Shown here: positions 25,364 to 34,667 of the stretch, piece after piece
Layout of the letters: each line of letters starts with the position of its first letter
Numbering within the stretch: position 1 is the first letter of the stretch
Assembly (NCBI GenBank): GCA_025924315.1
Contig: JAICIO010000002.1
Location: forward strand, 114,757 to 178,756
Length of the DNA stretch: 64,000 nucleotides
From: Phycisphaerae bacterium
Lineage (GTDB): Bacteria > Planctomycetota > Phycisphaerae > Tepidisphaerales > Tepidisphaeraceae
Reading direction: 5' to 3'
Notes under the pieces: generated by a model
Database searches by the model: none
Told to the model about the DNA's origin: nothing
Seen by the model: only the letters and a program-made list of their open reading frames with translations
Position numbers and translations under genes: made by a program

Positions 25364-26419
25364 ATGGCCGAGCCACTCGTCGAAGGCATGGACTACTACC
25401 GCGAAGGCGCATTCCTCGTCTTCACTGAAGCCTATCACCGCCGTCGCGGATACTGTTGCGAATCGGGATGTCGGCACTGTCCTTACGGCTTTCGTCGGAA
25501 TGCCATGCGGATCGTTTCACTACTGCCGAGCGCGACCGAGATCATCTGCTCGCTTGGTTTGCGCGAGCACCTCGTCGGCGTCACGCACGAGTGCGATTTC
25601 CCGGTATCCGTCACCGCCCTTCCGAAAGTGACGCGAACGTGTATTCCCGCCAATGCAACGAGCAGCGAGATCGATGCGATGGTGAGCGAGCGGGCGAAGA
25701 GCCGCCTTCCGCTCTATGAACTCGACGCCGAGACGCTCGCGACCCTGAATCCCGATCTGATCGTCACGCAGGCGCTGTGCGATGTGTGCGCGGTTGATGA
25801 ATCACAGGTCCAGGCGGCGGCGCGTGTGCTGCCAGGCAAACCGCAAATCGTCAACCTCGAGCCGACCTCGCTACAAGGCGTCTTCGATGCAATGCGCGTC
25901 GTTGCGATTGCGGCGCAGATTCCGGATGAGGGAAAGCAGATCATCGATGCATTGAGACAGCGCGTCGCTGCAATCGTCGGTCGATATGCTCAAACGAACG
26001 ATGGTCGCACCGTCGCGTTCCTCGAATGGCTCGATCCCTTTTTCTGCGGCGGACATTGGAATCCCGAGCTGGTCCACCTCGCCGGCGGCCGCGAACTGAT
26101 CGGCCAATCGGGTGCTCGCTCGCGGCGAATCGATTGGAGCGAACTTCAGCAGGCAGATCCGGAAATCATCTTCATCGCCTGCTGTGGATTTTCGATCGAG
26201 CGAACGCAGAGTGACCTCGCCAGACTCGCCAAGAATCCGCAATGGAATGCGCTGAGGGCCGTGCGAAATGGCCGAGTTCACATCGCCGACGGCAATGCCT
26301 ACTTCAACCGTCCGGGCCCGCGGCTCGTGGATAGCCTCGAGATTCTCGCGGATGCAATTCACGGCCGCGCTGCTGGTGACACGCCCGACTTGCGCATAAA
26401 ATGTGCTGCTCAACTTTAG
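25364..26419 (+). CDS. DUF5522 mini-domain fused to a BtuF-like cobalamin-binding protein
   Basis: 351 aa. Residues 1-46 match the DUF5522 pattern (YYREGAFLVFTEAYHRRRGYCC, ESGCRHCPYG), a small Cys-rich module normally found as its own protein. From Met48 (25505) the rest is a BtuF/FepB-type ligand-binding protein: RIVSLLPSATEIICSLG, GVTHECDFP, LNPDLIVTQALCDVCAV, GGHWNPELV. There is no signal peptide before either part, so this protein should be cytoplasmic, unlike classical BtuF. The position after a corrinoid system suggests cobalamin handling or salvage. Two separate products through an internal start at 25505 are possible. Confidence 0.82.
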   Translation: MAEPLVEGMDYYREGAFLVFTEAYHRRRGYCCESGCRHCPYGFRRNAMRIVSLLPSATEIICSLGLREHLVGVTHECDFPVSVTALPKVTRTCIPANATSSEIDAMVSERAKSRLPLYELDAETLATLNPDLIVTQALCDVCAVDESQVQAAARVLPGKPQIVNLEPTSLQGVFDAMRVVAIAAQIPDEGKQIIDALRQRVAAIVGRYAQTNDGRTVAFLEWLDPFFCGGHWNPELVHLAGGRELIGQSGARSRRIDWSELQQADPEIIFIACCGFSIERTQSDLARLAKNPQWNALRAVRNGRVHIADGNAYFNRPGPRLVDSLEILADAIHGRAAGDTPDLRIKCAAQL

Positions 26420-26437
26420 CTCCATAAGGAAATCGCA

Positions 26438-27412
26438 GTGCGGATTTTGCTCTCCACCACCAGCTTCCAGGACACGCCTGGAAAGCATCACGATGTGCTC
26501 GACAAAAGCGGATTCGAAATCGTCCGCGCCCGCGGACCGCTCAACGAGCCACAGATGCTCGACCTCATCAAATCCAGCGGCGGATTTGATGGCCTGCTCA
26601 ATGGCGACGATGCGCTGAACGCGCGCGTGATTGACGCGCTGCTCGCGGCGCCGACGAAACTCAGAGTCATCGCCAAGTACGGCATCGGTCTCGATTCGAT
26701 CGACGTGAAATACGCGACGAGCAAGAAGATCCCGGTGCTCTTCACGCCCGGCGTGAATGAGACAACCGTGGCCGAGCAAACCATTGGACTGATGATCGCG
26801 CTTGCGAAGCATTTCTATCCGCACATCCGCTCGACCAAGGCCGGCGAATGGAAGCGCAAAACTGGCTGTGAACTGTATGGCAAGACGCTCGGCCTGATCG
26901 GCATCGGACGTATCGGCAAGGAAACCGCCAAGCGGGCGCTGGCGTTGGGAATGAAAGTCATCGCTTTCGGGCATTACTGGGACATCGCGTTCGCCCACGA
27001 ATACAACGTCGAACGCAAAGGGACTGTGGAAGATCTCCTGAAAGAAGCGGACGTGGTCAGCCTGCACACGCACGTGACCGAACAGACTCGCGGACTGATC
27101 AACAAAAACACGATCGCGGTGATGAAGGACAAGGCGCTGCTCATCAACACGGCGCGCGGCGCGCTCATCGTTGAAAAGGACGTCGCCGACGCGTGCAAGT
27201 CCGGCAAGCTGTGGGGCTACGCGGCCGATGTGCTGGAGATCGAGCCAATCAAAGCGCCGCACATTTTCCAGGAGATTGACAACATCATCGTCACGCCGCA
27301 CATCGGCAGCCGGACGAATGAATCGGTTCAGCGGCAGGGCCTGCGAGCGGCCAACAATATTGTGAACTTTCTCAAAGGCGCGAAAGATTACGTTCAGGCG
27401 AATCAGTTCTGA
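26438..27412 (+). CDS. D-isomer-specific 2-hydroxyacid dehydrogenase (phosphoglycerate dehydrogenase-like)
   Basis: 324 aa, GTG start with AAGGA 9 nt upstream. LGLIGIGRIG (about residue 149) binds NAD. The catalytic Arg lies in NTARGALIV, the Glu in DVLEIEP and the His in TPHIGSRT. Cytosolic. It precedes an Ldh2 dehydrogenase and an SDR on the same strand, so it probably oxidises or reduces a hydroxy acid from sugar-acid breakdown. Serine biosynthesis is an alternative, but there is no ACT domain. Confidence 0.88.
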   Translation: MRILLSTTSFQDTPGKHHDVLDKSGFEIVRARGPLNEPQMLDLIKSSGGFDGLLNGDDALNARVIDALLAAPTKLRVIAKYGIGLDSIDVKYATSKKIPVLFTPGVNETTVAEQTIGLMIALAKHFYPHIRSTKAGEWKRKTGCELYGKTLGLIGIGRIGKETAKRALALGMKVIAFGHYWDIAFAHEYNVERKGTVEDLLKEADVVSLHTHVTEQTRGLINKNTIAVMKDKALLINTARGALIVEKDVADACKSGKLWGYAADVLEIEPIKAPHIFQEIDNIIVTPHIGSRTNESVQRQGLRAANNIVNFLKGAKDYVQANQF

Positions 27413-27419
27413 CTTTCCT

Positions 27420-27477
27420 GTAGCACGGGCAACTTGCCCGTGCCTTTGCGCGTGCACGGGCAGGTAGCCCGTGCTAC
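27420..27477. repeat. Dispersed palindrome, family 2 copy 2
   Basis: GTAGCACGGGCAACTTGCCCGTGC and GCACGGGCAGGTAGCCCGTGCTAC flank a short centre. Ends match copies 1 and 3, while the inner hairpin bases have changed in a paired way. It lies between two same-strand dehydrogenase genes. Confidence 0.88.
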
Positions 27478-27486
27478 AAAAACAAC

Positions 27487-28584
27487 ATGGGCACCCAATA
27501 TTTTGTCGTACCAACCTCCGTTCATGACTCGCTGATGGAAGCCGCGTTCCGCCATCGCGGATACACGGCGGACGAATCGCAGGCCGCGGCGAGGTTTTGT
27601 CATCAGGCATCGTTGCACGGCATTCGCACGCACAACGGCATCAAGGCGCTCCATCTTGACGAGCACTTCGGCTCGAAAGCTGGCGGATGCAAGCCGGGCG
27701 CGATCATCGAAAAGCTGCCGAGCAAATACAAAGCCGTGCAGCGCTGGAACGCGAACCGCAAGCTCGGCATGGCGACGGCGTTTGAGGCAATGGACACCTG
27801 CATGAAGCTCGCCGACGAATACGGTGTCGGCATCGTCGCGGTCGACAACGCGTTTCACTACCTCTGGGGCGGCGGGTACGTCATCGACGTCGCGGACAAA
27901 GGCTACATCGCGTACACCAACTGCACCGCGGCGCTTGCGGAGGTGGTTCCCTTCGGCGGAAAGTTTCCGACGCTCGGCACCAACCCGCACTCGTGGGGTT
28001 TTCCGACGCGCGACGTCATCGGGTATCCAATTTGCGTCGATTGGGCGACGAGCACCGTTGCCACGGGCCGAATTCAACAATTCGCGCGCGAAGGCAAGCA
28101 ACTCGGCGCGGGTTGGGCGGTAGATAAGGATGGCGTCGAGACGCGAGAGGCCGCCCAGGTCGCGGCGCTGTTGCCGTTCGGCGCGCACAAGGGTTACGGC
28201 CTTTCGCTGATCGACGAGCTGGTGGCGGCGTTCATCGGCGGATCGCTCCCGACGATTCGCAATCGCTGGGACAAAGTCCCCGCCGGCGAAAAAGGAACCT
28301 GCGCGTTCTTCTTCCAGTGCATTCGGCCCGATGCGATCGCCTGCGAAGATTTCGCCTGCAAGCGCAGTCAGAAAGAAAACGTGAAAGCGGTGATCGCCGA
28401 CATCCTCGGCCACGGCAACGAAAAGAGCATGCTCCCCGGCCAGATCGAAGCCGAATCCGCCGCACTCTCCAAGAAACATGGCGGACTCCTCTTCACCGCC
28501 GCGGAAGTCGATGCATTTGCTGCGATCGCCAAAGAAGCGGACGTGGCGTTCGATTCGAAGTCGTTCAAATCGGTTGAGGTTTAA
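27487..28584 (+). CDS. Ldh2-family (malate/L-lactate-type) NAD(P)-dependent dehydrogenase
   Basis: 365 aa. GIRTHNG, the central GGKFPTLGTNPHSWGFP and the C-terminal AHKGYGLSLIDEL are Ldh2/YbiC family blocks; the His and Asp of the family active site lie in these. This family oxidises 2-hydroxy acids such as malate, lactate, ureidoglycolate or keto-gulonate. It precedes an SDR gene by 3 nt. The ATG follows directly after the family 2 palindrome, and no good ribosome-binding site is seen. Confidence 0.87.
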   Translation: MGTQYFVVPTSVHDSLMEAAFRHRGYTADESQAAARFCHQASLHGIRTHNGIKALHLDEHFGSKAGGCKPGAIIEKLPSKYKAVQRWNANRKLGMATAFEAMDTCMKLADEYGVGIVAVDNAFHYLWGGGYVIDVADKGYIAYTNCTAALAEVVPFGGKFPTLGTNPHSWGFPTRDVIGYPICVDWATSTVATGRIQQFAREGKQLGAGWAVDKDGVETREAAQVAALLPFGAHKGYGLSLIDELVAAFIGGSLPTIRNRWDKVPAGEKGTCAFFFQCIRPDAIACEDFACKRSQKENVKAVIADILGHGNEKSMLPGQIEAESAALSKKHGGLLFTAAEVDAFAAIAKEADVAFDSKSFKSVEV

Positions 28585-28587
28585 TTC

Positions 28588-29367
28588 ATGGCGTATAGCG
28601 GGCTCGAGATCAACGGAAAGATTTACCTCGTCACCGGTGGAACGAGCGGAATTGGCCTCGCGATTGCGAATGGTTTCGCGGAGGCGGGCGCGCGAGTGAT
28701 TGTCGGATCGACGAATGCTGAGAAAGTGGCCGCGGCGCGGGAACTGCTTGGCGAAGGTCATGACGGTGTGCAACTCAACGTCGCCGACGAAGCGAGCGTG
28801 AAGGCGGCGTTTGACCATGTGCGCGAGCGCTTCGGGCGGATCGACGCCGTCGTCAATGCTGCGGGCGTCATCAAGCGTCAGCCTTCACTTGAGATGCCAG
28901 TCTCCGAATTCAAGCGAATCGTTGACGTGAATCTCGTCGGCAATTTCGCGGTCGCGCAGGCGGCCGGTCGGATGATGAAGGAGCAAAAGCCCAACGAGCG
29001 CGGCGAACGCGGGAGCATCGTCAACATCGCGTCGCTCAACTCGTTCATCTCGCTGACCGAAGTGCTCGCGTACGCGTCGAGCAAGAGCGGCGTGATGGGC
29101 CTGACGCGCGGGCTCGCCAACGAATGGGCACAATACGGCATCCGCGTGAATGGCATCGCCCCCGGCGTTTTCCCGACCGATCTCAATCGCCCGCTGATCG
29201 AAGGCACCGAGCGCGGCGCCTGGCTCAAGGCGCACACGCCGCTCGGACGCTTCGGCCGCGCGGAAGAGCTCGTCGGCGCCGCGATCTACCTGATCTCCCC
29301 CGCCGCAAGTTACACGACCGGCGAAACCATCATTGTCGACGGCGGATTTCTCGCCCGCGGAGTGTGA
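28588..29367 (+). CDS. Short-chain dehydrogenase/reductase
   Basis: 259 aa classical SDR. VTGGTSGIG (cofactor loop, TGxxxGIG), NAAG (NNAG variant), then the catalytic Ser in SLNSF and YASSK (Tyr and Lys, about residues 167-171), and the terminal DGGFLARG. It starts 3 nt after the Ldh2 gene and was probably co-transcribed with it. A ketose or sugar-acid oxidoreductase such as gluconate or 2-deoxygluconate type is plausible. Confidence 0.88.
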   Translation: MAYSGLEINGKIYLVTGGTSGIGLAIANGFAEAGARVIVGSTNAEKVAAARELLGEGHDGVQLNVADEASVKAAFDHVRERFGRIDAVVNAAGVIKRQPSLEMPVSEFKRIVDVNLVGNFAVAQAAGRMMKEQKPNERGERGSIVNIASLNSFISLTEVLAYASSKSGVMGLTRGLANEWAQYGIRVNGIAPGVFPTDLNRPLIEGTERGAWLKAHTPLGRFGRAEELVGAAIYLISPAASYTTGETIIVDGGFLARGV

Positions 29368-29392
29368 TGCGGTCTTTCACGAACGATCTCTG

Positions 29393-29470
29393 GTAGGGTC
29401 CGCTTCAGCGGACCGGTTATTCCTTCTGCGGTGAAACAGCGAGTAACCGGTCCGCTGAAGTGGACCCTAC
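29393..29470. repeat. REPIN-like element, copy 3
   Basis: GTAGGGTCCGCTTCAGCGGACCGGTTATT and its inverted partner GTAACCGGTCCGCTGAAGTGGACCCTAC. One C-to-T change in the right half replaces a G-C with a G-T pair. Located after the SDR gene and before a secreted protein gene. Confidence 0.92.
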
Positions 29471-29497
29471 AAAGCGTTGACAAGCAAGGAGGCTCCA

Positions 29498-29845
29498 ATG
29501 CGGAAGTTGGTTGTTTCGACGTGCGCTCTGGTCGCACTGGCGTGCTGCGTCACGATGTATCAATCTCACACCGCTCGCGCAGCTGACAATGCCGCGACCG
29601 TGCGACACACTTTCGAATATGCCACGCTCTCGCGCGTCGGCACGAACGCTGCCTGGTATGCGCCCGGCGATCACCGGCCAACTGTGAAGCCGTGGGATCT
29701 TTACAAAGACCTCGGTGGAAAAGAAAACGAAGACGACTTCGACAACAACAAGCTCCTGACGCAGATCGGTCAGCAGGGATGGGAACTCGTTTCGGTCGGC
29801 GACGACCAGAACAGCCGGACATTTTATTTCAAGCGCCCGTCGTAA
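29498..29845 (+). CDS. Small secreted protein with a DUF4177-like C-terminus
   Basis: About 115 aa. The ATG at 29498 has a near-perfect ribosome-binding site (AAGGAGG) 5 nt upstream. A signal peptide (MRKLVVSTCALVALACCV...HTARA) leads to a soluble domain. LLTQIGQQGWELVSVG and a final TFYFKRP resemble DUF4177, a small beta-rich domain of unknown role. It is followed after 6 nt by the next secreted protein gene, so the pair is probably co-transcribed. Confidence 0.72.
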   Translation: MRKLVVSTCALVALACCVTMYQSHTARAADNAATVRHTFEYATLSRVGTNAAWYAPGDHRPTVKPWDLYKDLGGKENEDDFDNNKLLTQIGQQGWELVSVGDDQNSRTFYFKRPS

Positions 29846-29851
29846 CCTCAC

Positions 29852-32038
29852 ATGACAACGAGGCGAGCGATATCGATCTGCAGCGCGACGAAATCGCTTG
29901 TCGCGCTGATTCTTCTTCTCCTTCTGCCGGGTTCCGCCATGGCACAGAAGACGCCGGGCGCCGGCCGCACGTCATTTCAAATCTCCGGTGGGTGGAAGGC
30001 GAACCTAGATTTCCAGCAGGACATCGTGATGGTGTACGGCTGGTCGCCGGACCTGCCGCAGCGGATCGCGTCGTGGCGCGAGCATGGCTATCGGGTCGAG
30101 TTCATGACCGGCGTCGCGTGGGGCGGGTACAACGATTTCCAAAGCGGCAAATGGGACGGCGTCGATCATCACGACACCGCTCAGCGCCGGCGCGATGGAT
30201 CGCTCATCCTGCACAATGCCAACGATCCGACAAATCCTTATTATTGCCCGACCGATCGTTACGTCACGTATCTGAAGACACGCCTCGCCGGCGCGATCGA
30301 CGCGGGTGCAGAGGCGATTTATCTCGAGGAGCCGGAGTATTGGGCGTTCGCGGGATATGAGGATGCGTTCAAGCGCGAGTTTCAGAAACATTACGGCGAG
30401 GCGTGGCGTCCGCCGGATGAAAGCGTCGATGCGCGCTATCGCGCCGATCAGCTGAAATACATTCTCTATCACGATGCGCTTCAAGAACTCTTCGCGTATG
30501 CCAAGAGCTACGCGCGCGAGAAAGGCAAAACCGTCCGCTGCTATGTTCCGACGCACAGTCTGATCAGCTACTCATACATTCAGATGGTCAGTCCGATGTG
30601 CAGCCTGATGTCGCTTCCGGATGCGGACGGGTACATCGCGCAGGTGTGGACCGGAACCGCTCGTGCTCCGAACGAATATGAAGGGAAGTTGAAAGAACGT
30701 ACGTTCGAGTCCGCGTATTTCGAATATGCACAGATGGCGAGCATGGTCCGCCCCACCGGTCGCACCTGTTACTTTCTCGCCGACCCGATTGAGGATGATC
30801 CGAACCACGGCTGGGACGATTACGAAGCGAACTACAAGCGCACGCTCGTCGCTTCGCTGCTCCAGCCGGAGATCAGCAACTACGAGATCATGCCCTGGCC
30901 GAACCGGGTGTTTGAAAAGGATTACTTCGCCAATGAGATCAACGCGCGACTGGTGGATGCCAAGGCTCGGCCGTTGCGCGTTCCAATCTCCGATCAATAT
31001 CGCAAAGTCCTTTTGACCTGCTTCAATGCGCTGGCGGAAATGGCGGACGAGAAGCAGATCCAATGGGACTCGGGATACGATCGCATCGGCGTGGCGGTGT
31101 CCGATTCGCTGATGTTTCAGCGCGTTGATCCAACGCCAAGCGACAGGCATCTCGGCAATTTCTTCGGTCTCGCGATGCCGCTTTTGAAGCACGGAATGCC
31201 GGCGAAGGTTGTGCATCTTGAAACTTTGAACGATGCGAGGGCCTTGAGAGACATCGATGTTCTGTTGCTCACGTACGAAGGCATGAAACCGCTTTCGCCG
31301 GTGTATCACGAGACGCTTGCGAAGTGGGTACGGGACGGCGGAAAGATCGTGCTCGTCGATGATTTCAAAGATCCGTACAACGCGGTGCACGCATGGTGGA
31401 ACACGCCACCGAATCAGTTCAAACATCCCGCGGCGCATCTGCTGAAGTTGCTCGGCCTGCCCGGACAACCATCGCCCGGCGCGCATGACTGCGGCAAGGG
31501 CAAACTCGTATATCTTAACAAAAGTCCGTCAGCGCTCGCGAAGTCGGCCGACGGGAGTTCGACTCTTTTGGCGCAGCTCGGCGAATTGAAGACGCAGAAT
31601 CACCTCATTCTGCATCGTGGCAATTACGTGATTGCGGCGGTGATGGATGAATCGACGAGTAGCGAAACCGTCACAATCCGCGGTCGATTCGTTGACCTTT
31701 TCAACGAGAAGCTGCCGGTTGTCGTCGATCCGCAGTTGCATCCCGGAGAGGTAGGGCTCTATCGCGACATTGATTCAGTTCCGCGGCCGTCAGTCGTCGC
31801 GTCCGCGTCGCGCATTCGCGATGAGAATACCCTCGGCAACGCCCTCACCTTCACATCGCATGGGCCCGAGATGTCGCGGTGCATTACGCGCATCGCGCTG
31901 AACAGCAAACCAGGTTCAGTGGTGATCGCCAACGGTCAACGACAGGTTCATTTCGAACAGGAATGGGACGAATCGTCGAAAACGCTCGTCCTTCATTACG
32001 ATAATATCGCCAAGCCGCTCACGGTCACGATTAAGTAA
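29852..32038 (+). CDS. Secreted glycoside-hydrolase-like protein (TIM barrel plus GATase-like region)
   Basis: 728 aa with a Sec signal (LVALILLLLLPGSAMA). The first half looks like a TIM barrel: VYGWSPDLPQRIASW, AIYLEEPEYW (possible catalytic Glu) and repeated Trp/Tyr-rich strands. From about residue 390, VGVAVSDSLMFQR-like and DVLLLTYEGMKPLSP segments followed by GGKIVLVDD look like the beta-galactosidase trimerisation or GATase-like domain seen in GH42-type enzymes. I cannot assign a GH family. Periplasmic or extracellular carbohydrate processing is inferred. It converges on the RNase R gene with a 4-nt gap. Confidence 0.6.
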   Translation: MTTRRAISICSATKSLVALILLLLLPGSAMAQKTPGAGRTSFQISGGWKANLDFQQDIVMVYGWSPDLPQRIASWREHGYRVEFMTGVAWGGYNDFQSGKWDGVDHHDTAQRRRDGSLILHNANDPTNPYYCPTDRYVTYLKTRLAGAIDAGAEAIYLEEPEYWAFAGYEDAFKREFQKHYGEAWRPPDESVDARYRADQLKYILYHDALQELFAYAKSYAREKGKTVRCYVPTHSLISYSYIQMVSPMCSLMSLPDADGYIAQVWTGTARAPNEYEGKLKERTFESAYFEYAQMASMVRPTGRTCYFLADPIEDDPNHGWDDYEANYKRTLVASLLQPEISNYEIMPWPNRVFEKDYFANEINARLVDAKARPLRVPISDQYRKVLLTCFNALAEMADEKQIQWDSGYDRIGVAVSDSLMFQRVDPTPSDRHLGNFFGLAMPLLKHGMPAKVVHLETLNDARALRDIDVLLLTYEGMKPLSPVYHETLAKWVRDGGKIVLVDDFKDPYNAVHAWWNTPPNQFKHPAAHLLKLLGLPGQPSPGAHDCGKGKLVYLNKSPSALAKSADGSSTLLAQLGELKTQNHLILHRGNYVIAAVMDESTSSETVTIRGRFVDLFNEKLPVVVDPQLHPGEVGLYRDIDSVPRPSVVASASRIRDENTLGNALTFTSHGPEMSRCITRIALNSKPGSVVIANGQRQVHFEQEWDESSKTLVLHYDNIAKPLTVTIK

Positions 32039-32042
32039 GCCA

Positions 32043-34454
32043 TCAGCGCCGGCGACGCCCCCGCTGCTTCGGATTCCGCCCGCGACGCGCCTGCCCGCCA
32101 CGCTCGTTCTGCAGCGGATGCTTCGCTTTGTGCTTCCCGTGCTTGTCGTGTTTCTTGGATTTTGGGTGCTGACCTTCCTCGCCCTGCTGATTCGCTCGAC
32201 GCCCTCGCGTCAGCATCTCGATGATCCCAAGGTCCAATTCGCGCCGCGGGATGTCGACACGAACAACTCGCACCCGCGCGAGATCGCCCATGTGGATCTT
32301 CATGCCGGTGCGTTGCCCGCGGACGACTCCGCCGCGCTCATCGACGTCCCACCAGTCGTCCATCAAATCCTCGTAACGGATCAGGCCATCGATGAGGTAA
32401 TCCTGAATCTGCACGAACAGGCCGAAATTCGTAATGCCTGTGATCACGCCGGTGAATTCTTCGCCGATCTGGTTCTTCAGCAGCTCGAGGATCTTGACCT
32501 GCCGCAGTTCTTTTTCGGCGTCTTCACTGCGGCGCTCGGTGAAGCTGATGTGCTTGCCAAGCTCTACGAGGGAGTCGTAGGTTGGGACATCTTCGAGTTC
32601 GATCTTCGCTTTGCGACCGCCCTTAGCCCGGTCCTTGGAGTACCCGCTTCGCGAGTTCCCGCCGCCGCTAAATTGGTGACCGGTCGCGTCGAAGTATGCG
32701 TCGAGCAGGCGATGGATCGTGAGGTCGGCGTAACGACGGATGGGGCTGGTGAAATGGCAGTAATCTTCGCTCGCGAGCGCATAGTGGCCAACCTCCTGCG
32801 GTGAATATTCAGCGCGCGTCAGGCTCTTGAGCACGGCAAGGTTGATCGCGTACGACTCGGGTTTCCCGCGCACGGCGGTAAGCAGCGCCTGCAAGGCTTT
32901 TCGATCGAGATCCTTCGGCAATCGGTATCCGGCGACCGTCGTGAAGTGCCGCAGGCGCTCGTTGTCCGTCACCTCCGGTTCAGGGTGCGTGCGACGCAAG
33001 AACGGAACGCCGAGCGAGCTGAGCAACCGCGCCACCGCCTCGTTCGCTTCGACCATGAACATCTCAATCAGCGTGTGCGTGAAGCTTTGGTCCTCGGGTA
33101 TCGCGTCGATGACCTTGCCTTCATCGCTAAGTACGAGATCGACCACCGGCAGATCGAGGACGAGCTGTCCCGCCATCAGTCGCCGCTTCTGAATCCGCTT
33201 CGCCAGCGCGTTCATATCGTCGAGCAACCGCACGACCTGCGGCTCGTAATCTGCGACGCGCTTCGGGCCATCGGGATGCGGAACTTCGCTCGCGCGATCG
33301 ATGATCGCCTGGGCTTCGCGATAACGCAGACGCTTGGCGCTCTTGATGACGGTATTCGCGAAGCGTGTGCGGATCGGCTGCGCATCGTCGTCCAATGTGA
33401 TGAACGCGCTCTTGCAGAGCCGCGGCACGGCTTCCTGCAGCGAGCAGACACCATTGCTCAAAATCGTCGGAAGCATTGGAATCACGTAGCCGGGAAAATA
33501 AGTGCTGTTTCCGCGCTCGCGCGCTTCCAGATCCAGCGGCGAATCTTCCTCGACAAAATGGGACACATCCGCGATGTGCACGCCGAGTTCCCAGTATCCG
33601 CCTTCGACCTGTTTCAGGCTGATCGCGTCGTCGTAATCCTTCGCATCGTCCGGATCGATCGTGCAGATGATCTCGTCGCTGAGATCGAGTCGAGACGAGA
33701 TTTCTTCTTCGGGTCGAAATGTGTCAACCGCTTCGCGCGCCTGGGCCTCCGCTTCCGGCGGAAACTTTTCCGGCAGGTTGTACTGAACGATAACTGACTT
33801 GAGATCGACATCCTTTTCACCGGCTTGGCCGAGCACTTCGGTGATCACGCCGCGCGCCCAATCGCCATTTTCGGCGAACGTGGTGATTTCAATGACGACC
33901 TTCGTGCCGATCTTGATGTGGCGCGAGGCGGCATCGGGGGCGAGAATCGGTTCGGTATAGGTGTTGCCATCGGGCTGCACGACCCATTGGCCGTGAATCT
34001 TCGCGAGCGAGCCGACGAAACGCTTGTTTTTCCGTTCGACAATCTCCGTGATGCGCCCCGTGTACATCGTTTTGCCGTCGCGCTGTCCGCGGCTGGTGAT
34101 CTTGGCGCGAACGACGTCGCCGGTGATGGCGCCATTATTTTCGCCGGGCGGAATGAAGAGGTCCTCGTGCGCCGACGGATCGAGCGGCACGACGAAGCCG
34201 AAGCCGCGCTTGTTGTGACGATACGTGCCCGTGAATTCATCGCGGCTGGTGCGCTCGGTCGGCATAACGATGACGCCGCCCTGGCCCACAACCACGCGGC
34301 CGTCATGCATCAACTCGCGCAGCGCTTCGCGAAATGCGCCGTACGATTCTTCGCTGGTGAGGTGAAGGTCTTTTGCCAACCGCCGCGGTTTTTGCGGACG
34401 ATAATTTTCTGATTTGATCCGAGAGAGGATCTGATTCTTGATCTGTTCGACCAT
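32043..34454 (-). CDS. rnr: Ribonuclease R (RNB family 3'-5' exoribonuclease)
   Basis: 803 aa. An N-terminal winged helix and two cold-shock (OB) domains (YRHNKRGFGFVVP) come first. The RNB catalytic core has IDPDDAKDYDDAISL, whose aspartates bind magnesium, then DLEARERGNSTYF and CHFTSPIRRYADL. An S1 domain (EEFTGVITGITNFGLFVQI) follows, and the protein ends with a Lys/Arg/His-rich tail of about 50 residues. It degrades structured RNA processively, a useful activity given the many hairpin repeats in these transcripts (inference). Confidence 0.95.
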   Translation of the reverse strand: MVEQIKNQILSRIKSENYRPQKPRRLAKDLHLTSEESYGAFREALRELMHDGRVVVGQGGVIVMPTERTSRDEFTGTYRHNKRGFGFVVPLDPSAHEDLFIPPGENNGAITGDVVRAKITSRGQRDGKTMYTGRITEIVERKNKRFVGSLAKIHGQWVVQPDGNTYTEPILAPDAASRHIKIGTKVVIEITTFAENGDWARGVITEVLGQAGEKDVDLKSVIVQYNLPEKFPPEAEAQAREAVDTFRPEEEISSRLDLSDEIICTIDPDDAKDYDDAISLKQVEGGYWELGVHIADVSHFVEEDSPLDLEARERGNSTYFPGYVIPMLPTILSNGVCSLQEAVPRLCKSAFITLDDDAQPIRTRFANTVIKSAKRLRYREAQAIIDRASEVPHPDGPKRVADYEPQVVRLLDDMNALAKRIQKRRLMAGQLVLDLPVVDLVLSDEGKVIDAIPEDQSFTHTLIEMFMVEANEAVARLLSSLGVPFLRRTHPEPEVTDNERLRHFTTVAGYRLPKDLDRKALQALLTAVRGKPESYAINLAVLKSLTRAEYSPQEVGHYALASEDYCHFTSPIRRYADLTIHRLLDAYFDATGHQFSGGGNSRSGYSKDRAKGGRKAKIELEDVPTYDSLVELGKHISFTERRSEDAEKELRQVKILELLKNQIGEEFTGVITGITNFGLFVQIQDYLIDGLIRYEDLMDDWWDVDERGGVVRGQRTGMKIHMGDLARVRVVRVDIPRRELDLGIIEMLTRGRRANQQGEEGQHPKSKKHDKHGKHKAKHPLQNERGGQARRGRNPKQRGRRRR

Positions 34455-34667
34455 GTGTCTTTCTTCGCGCCGATTGCGGCGCCAAAACTGAGAAATGAGT
34501 GTAAACCCGCATCGGCGGGATCAACAAGGACGGAATCGAGGGGGAGAAAACGGAAATTCAGGCGGGCACGAACCAGACTTTCGAATCTCAAGCTCAGATG
34601 AGCCGTCTAACTCTTACTTCGGACAATCATAGCCGTCACTTGAGAAATAGCAAATTAACGATTCAGG

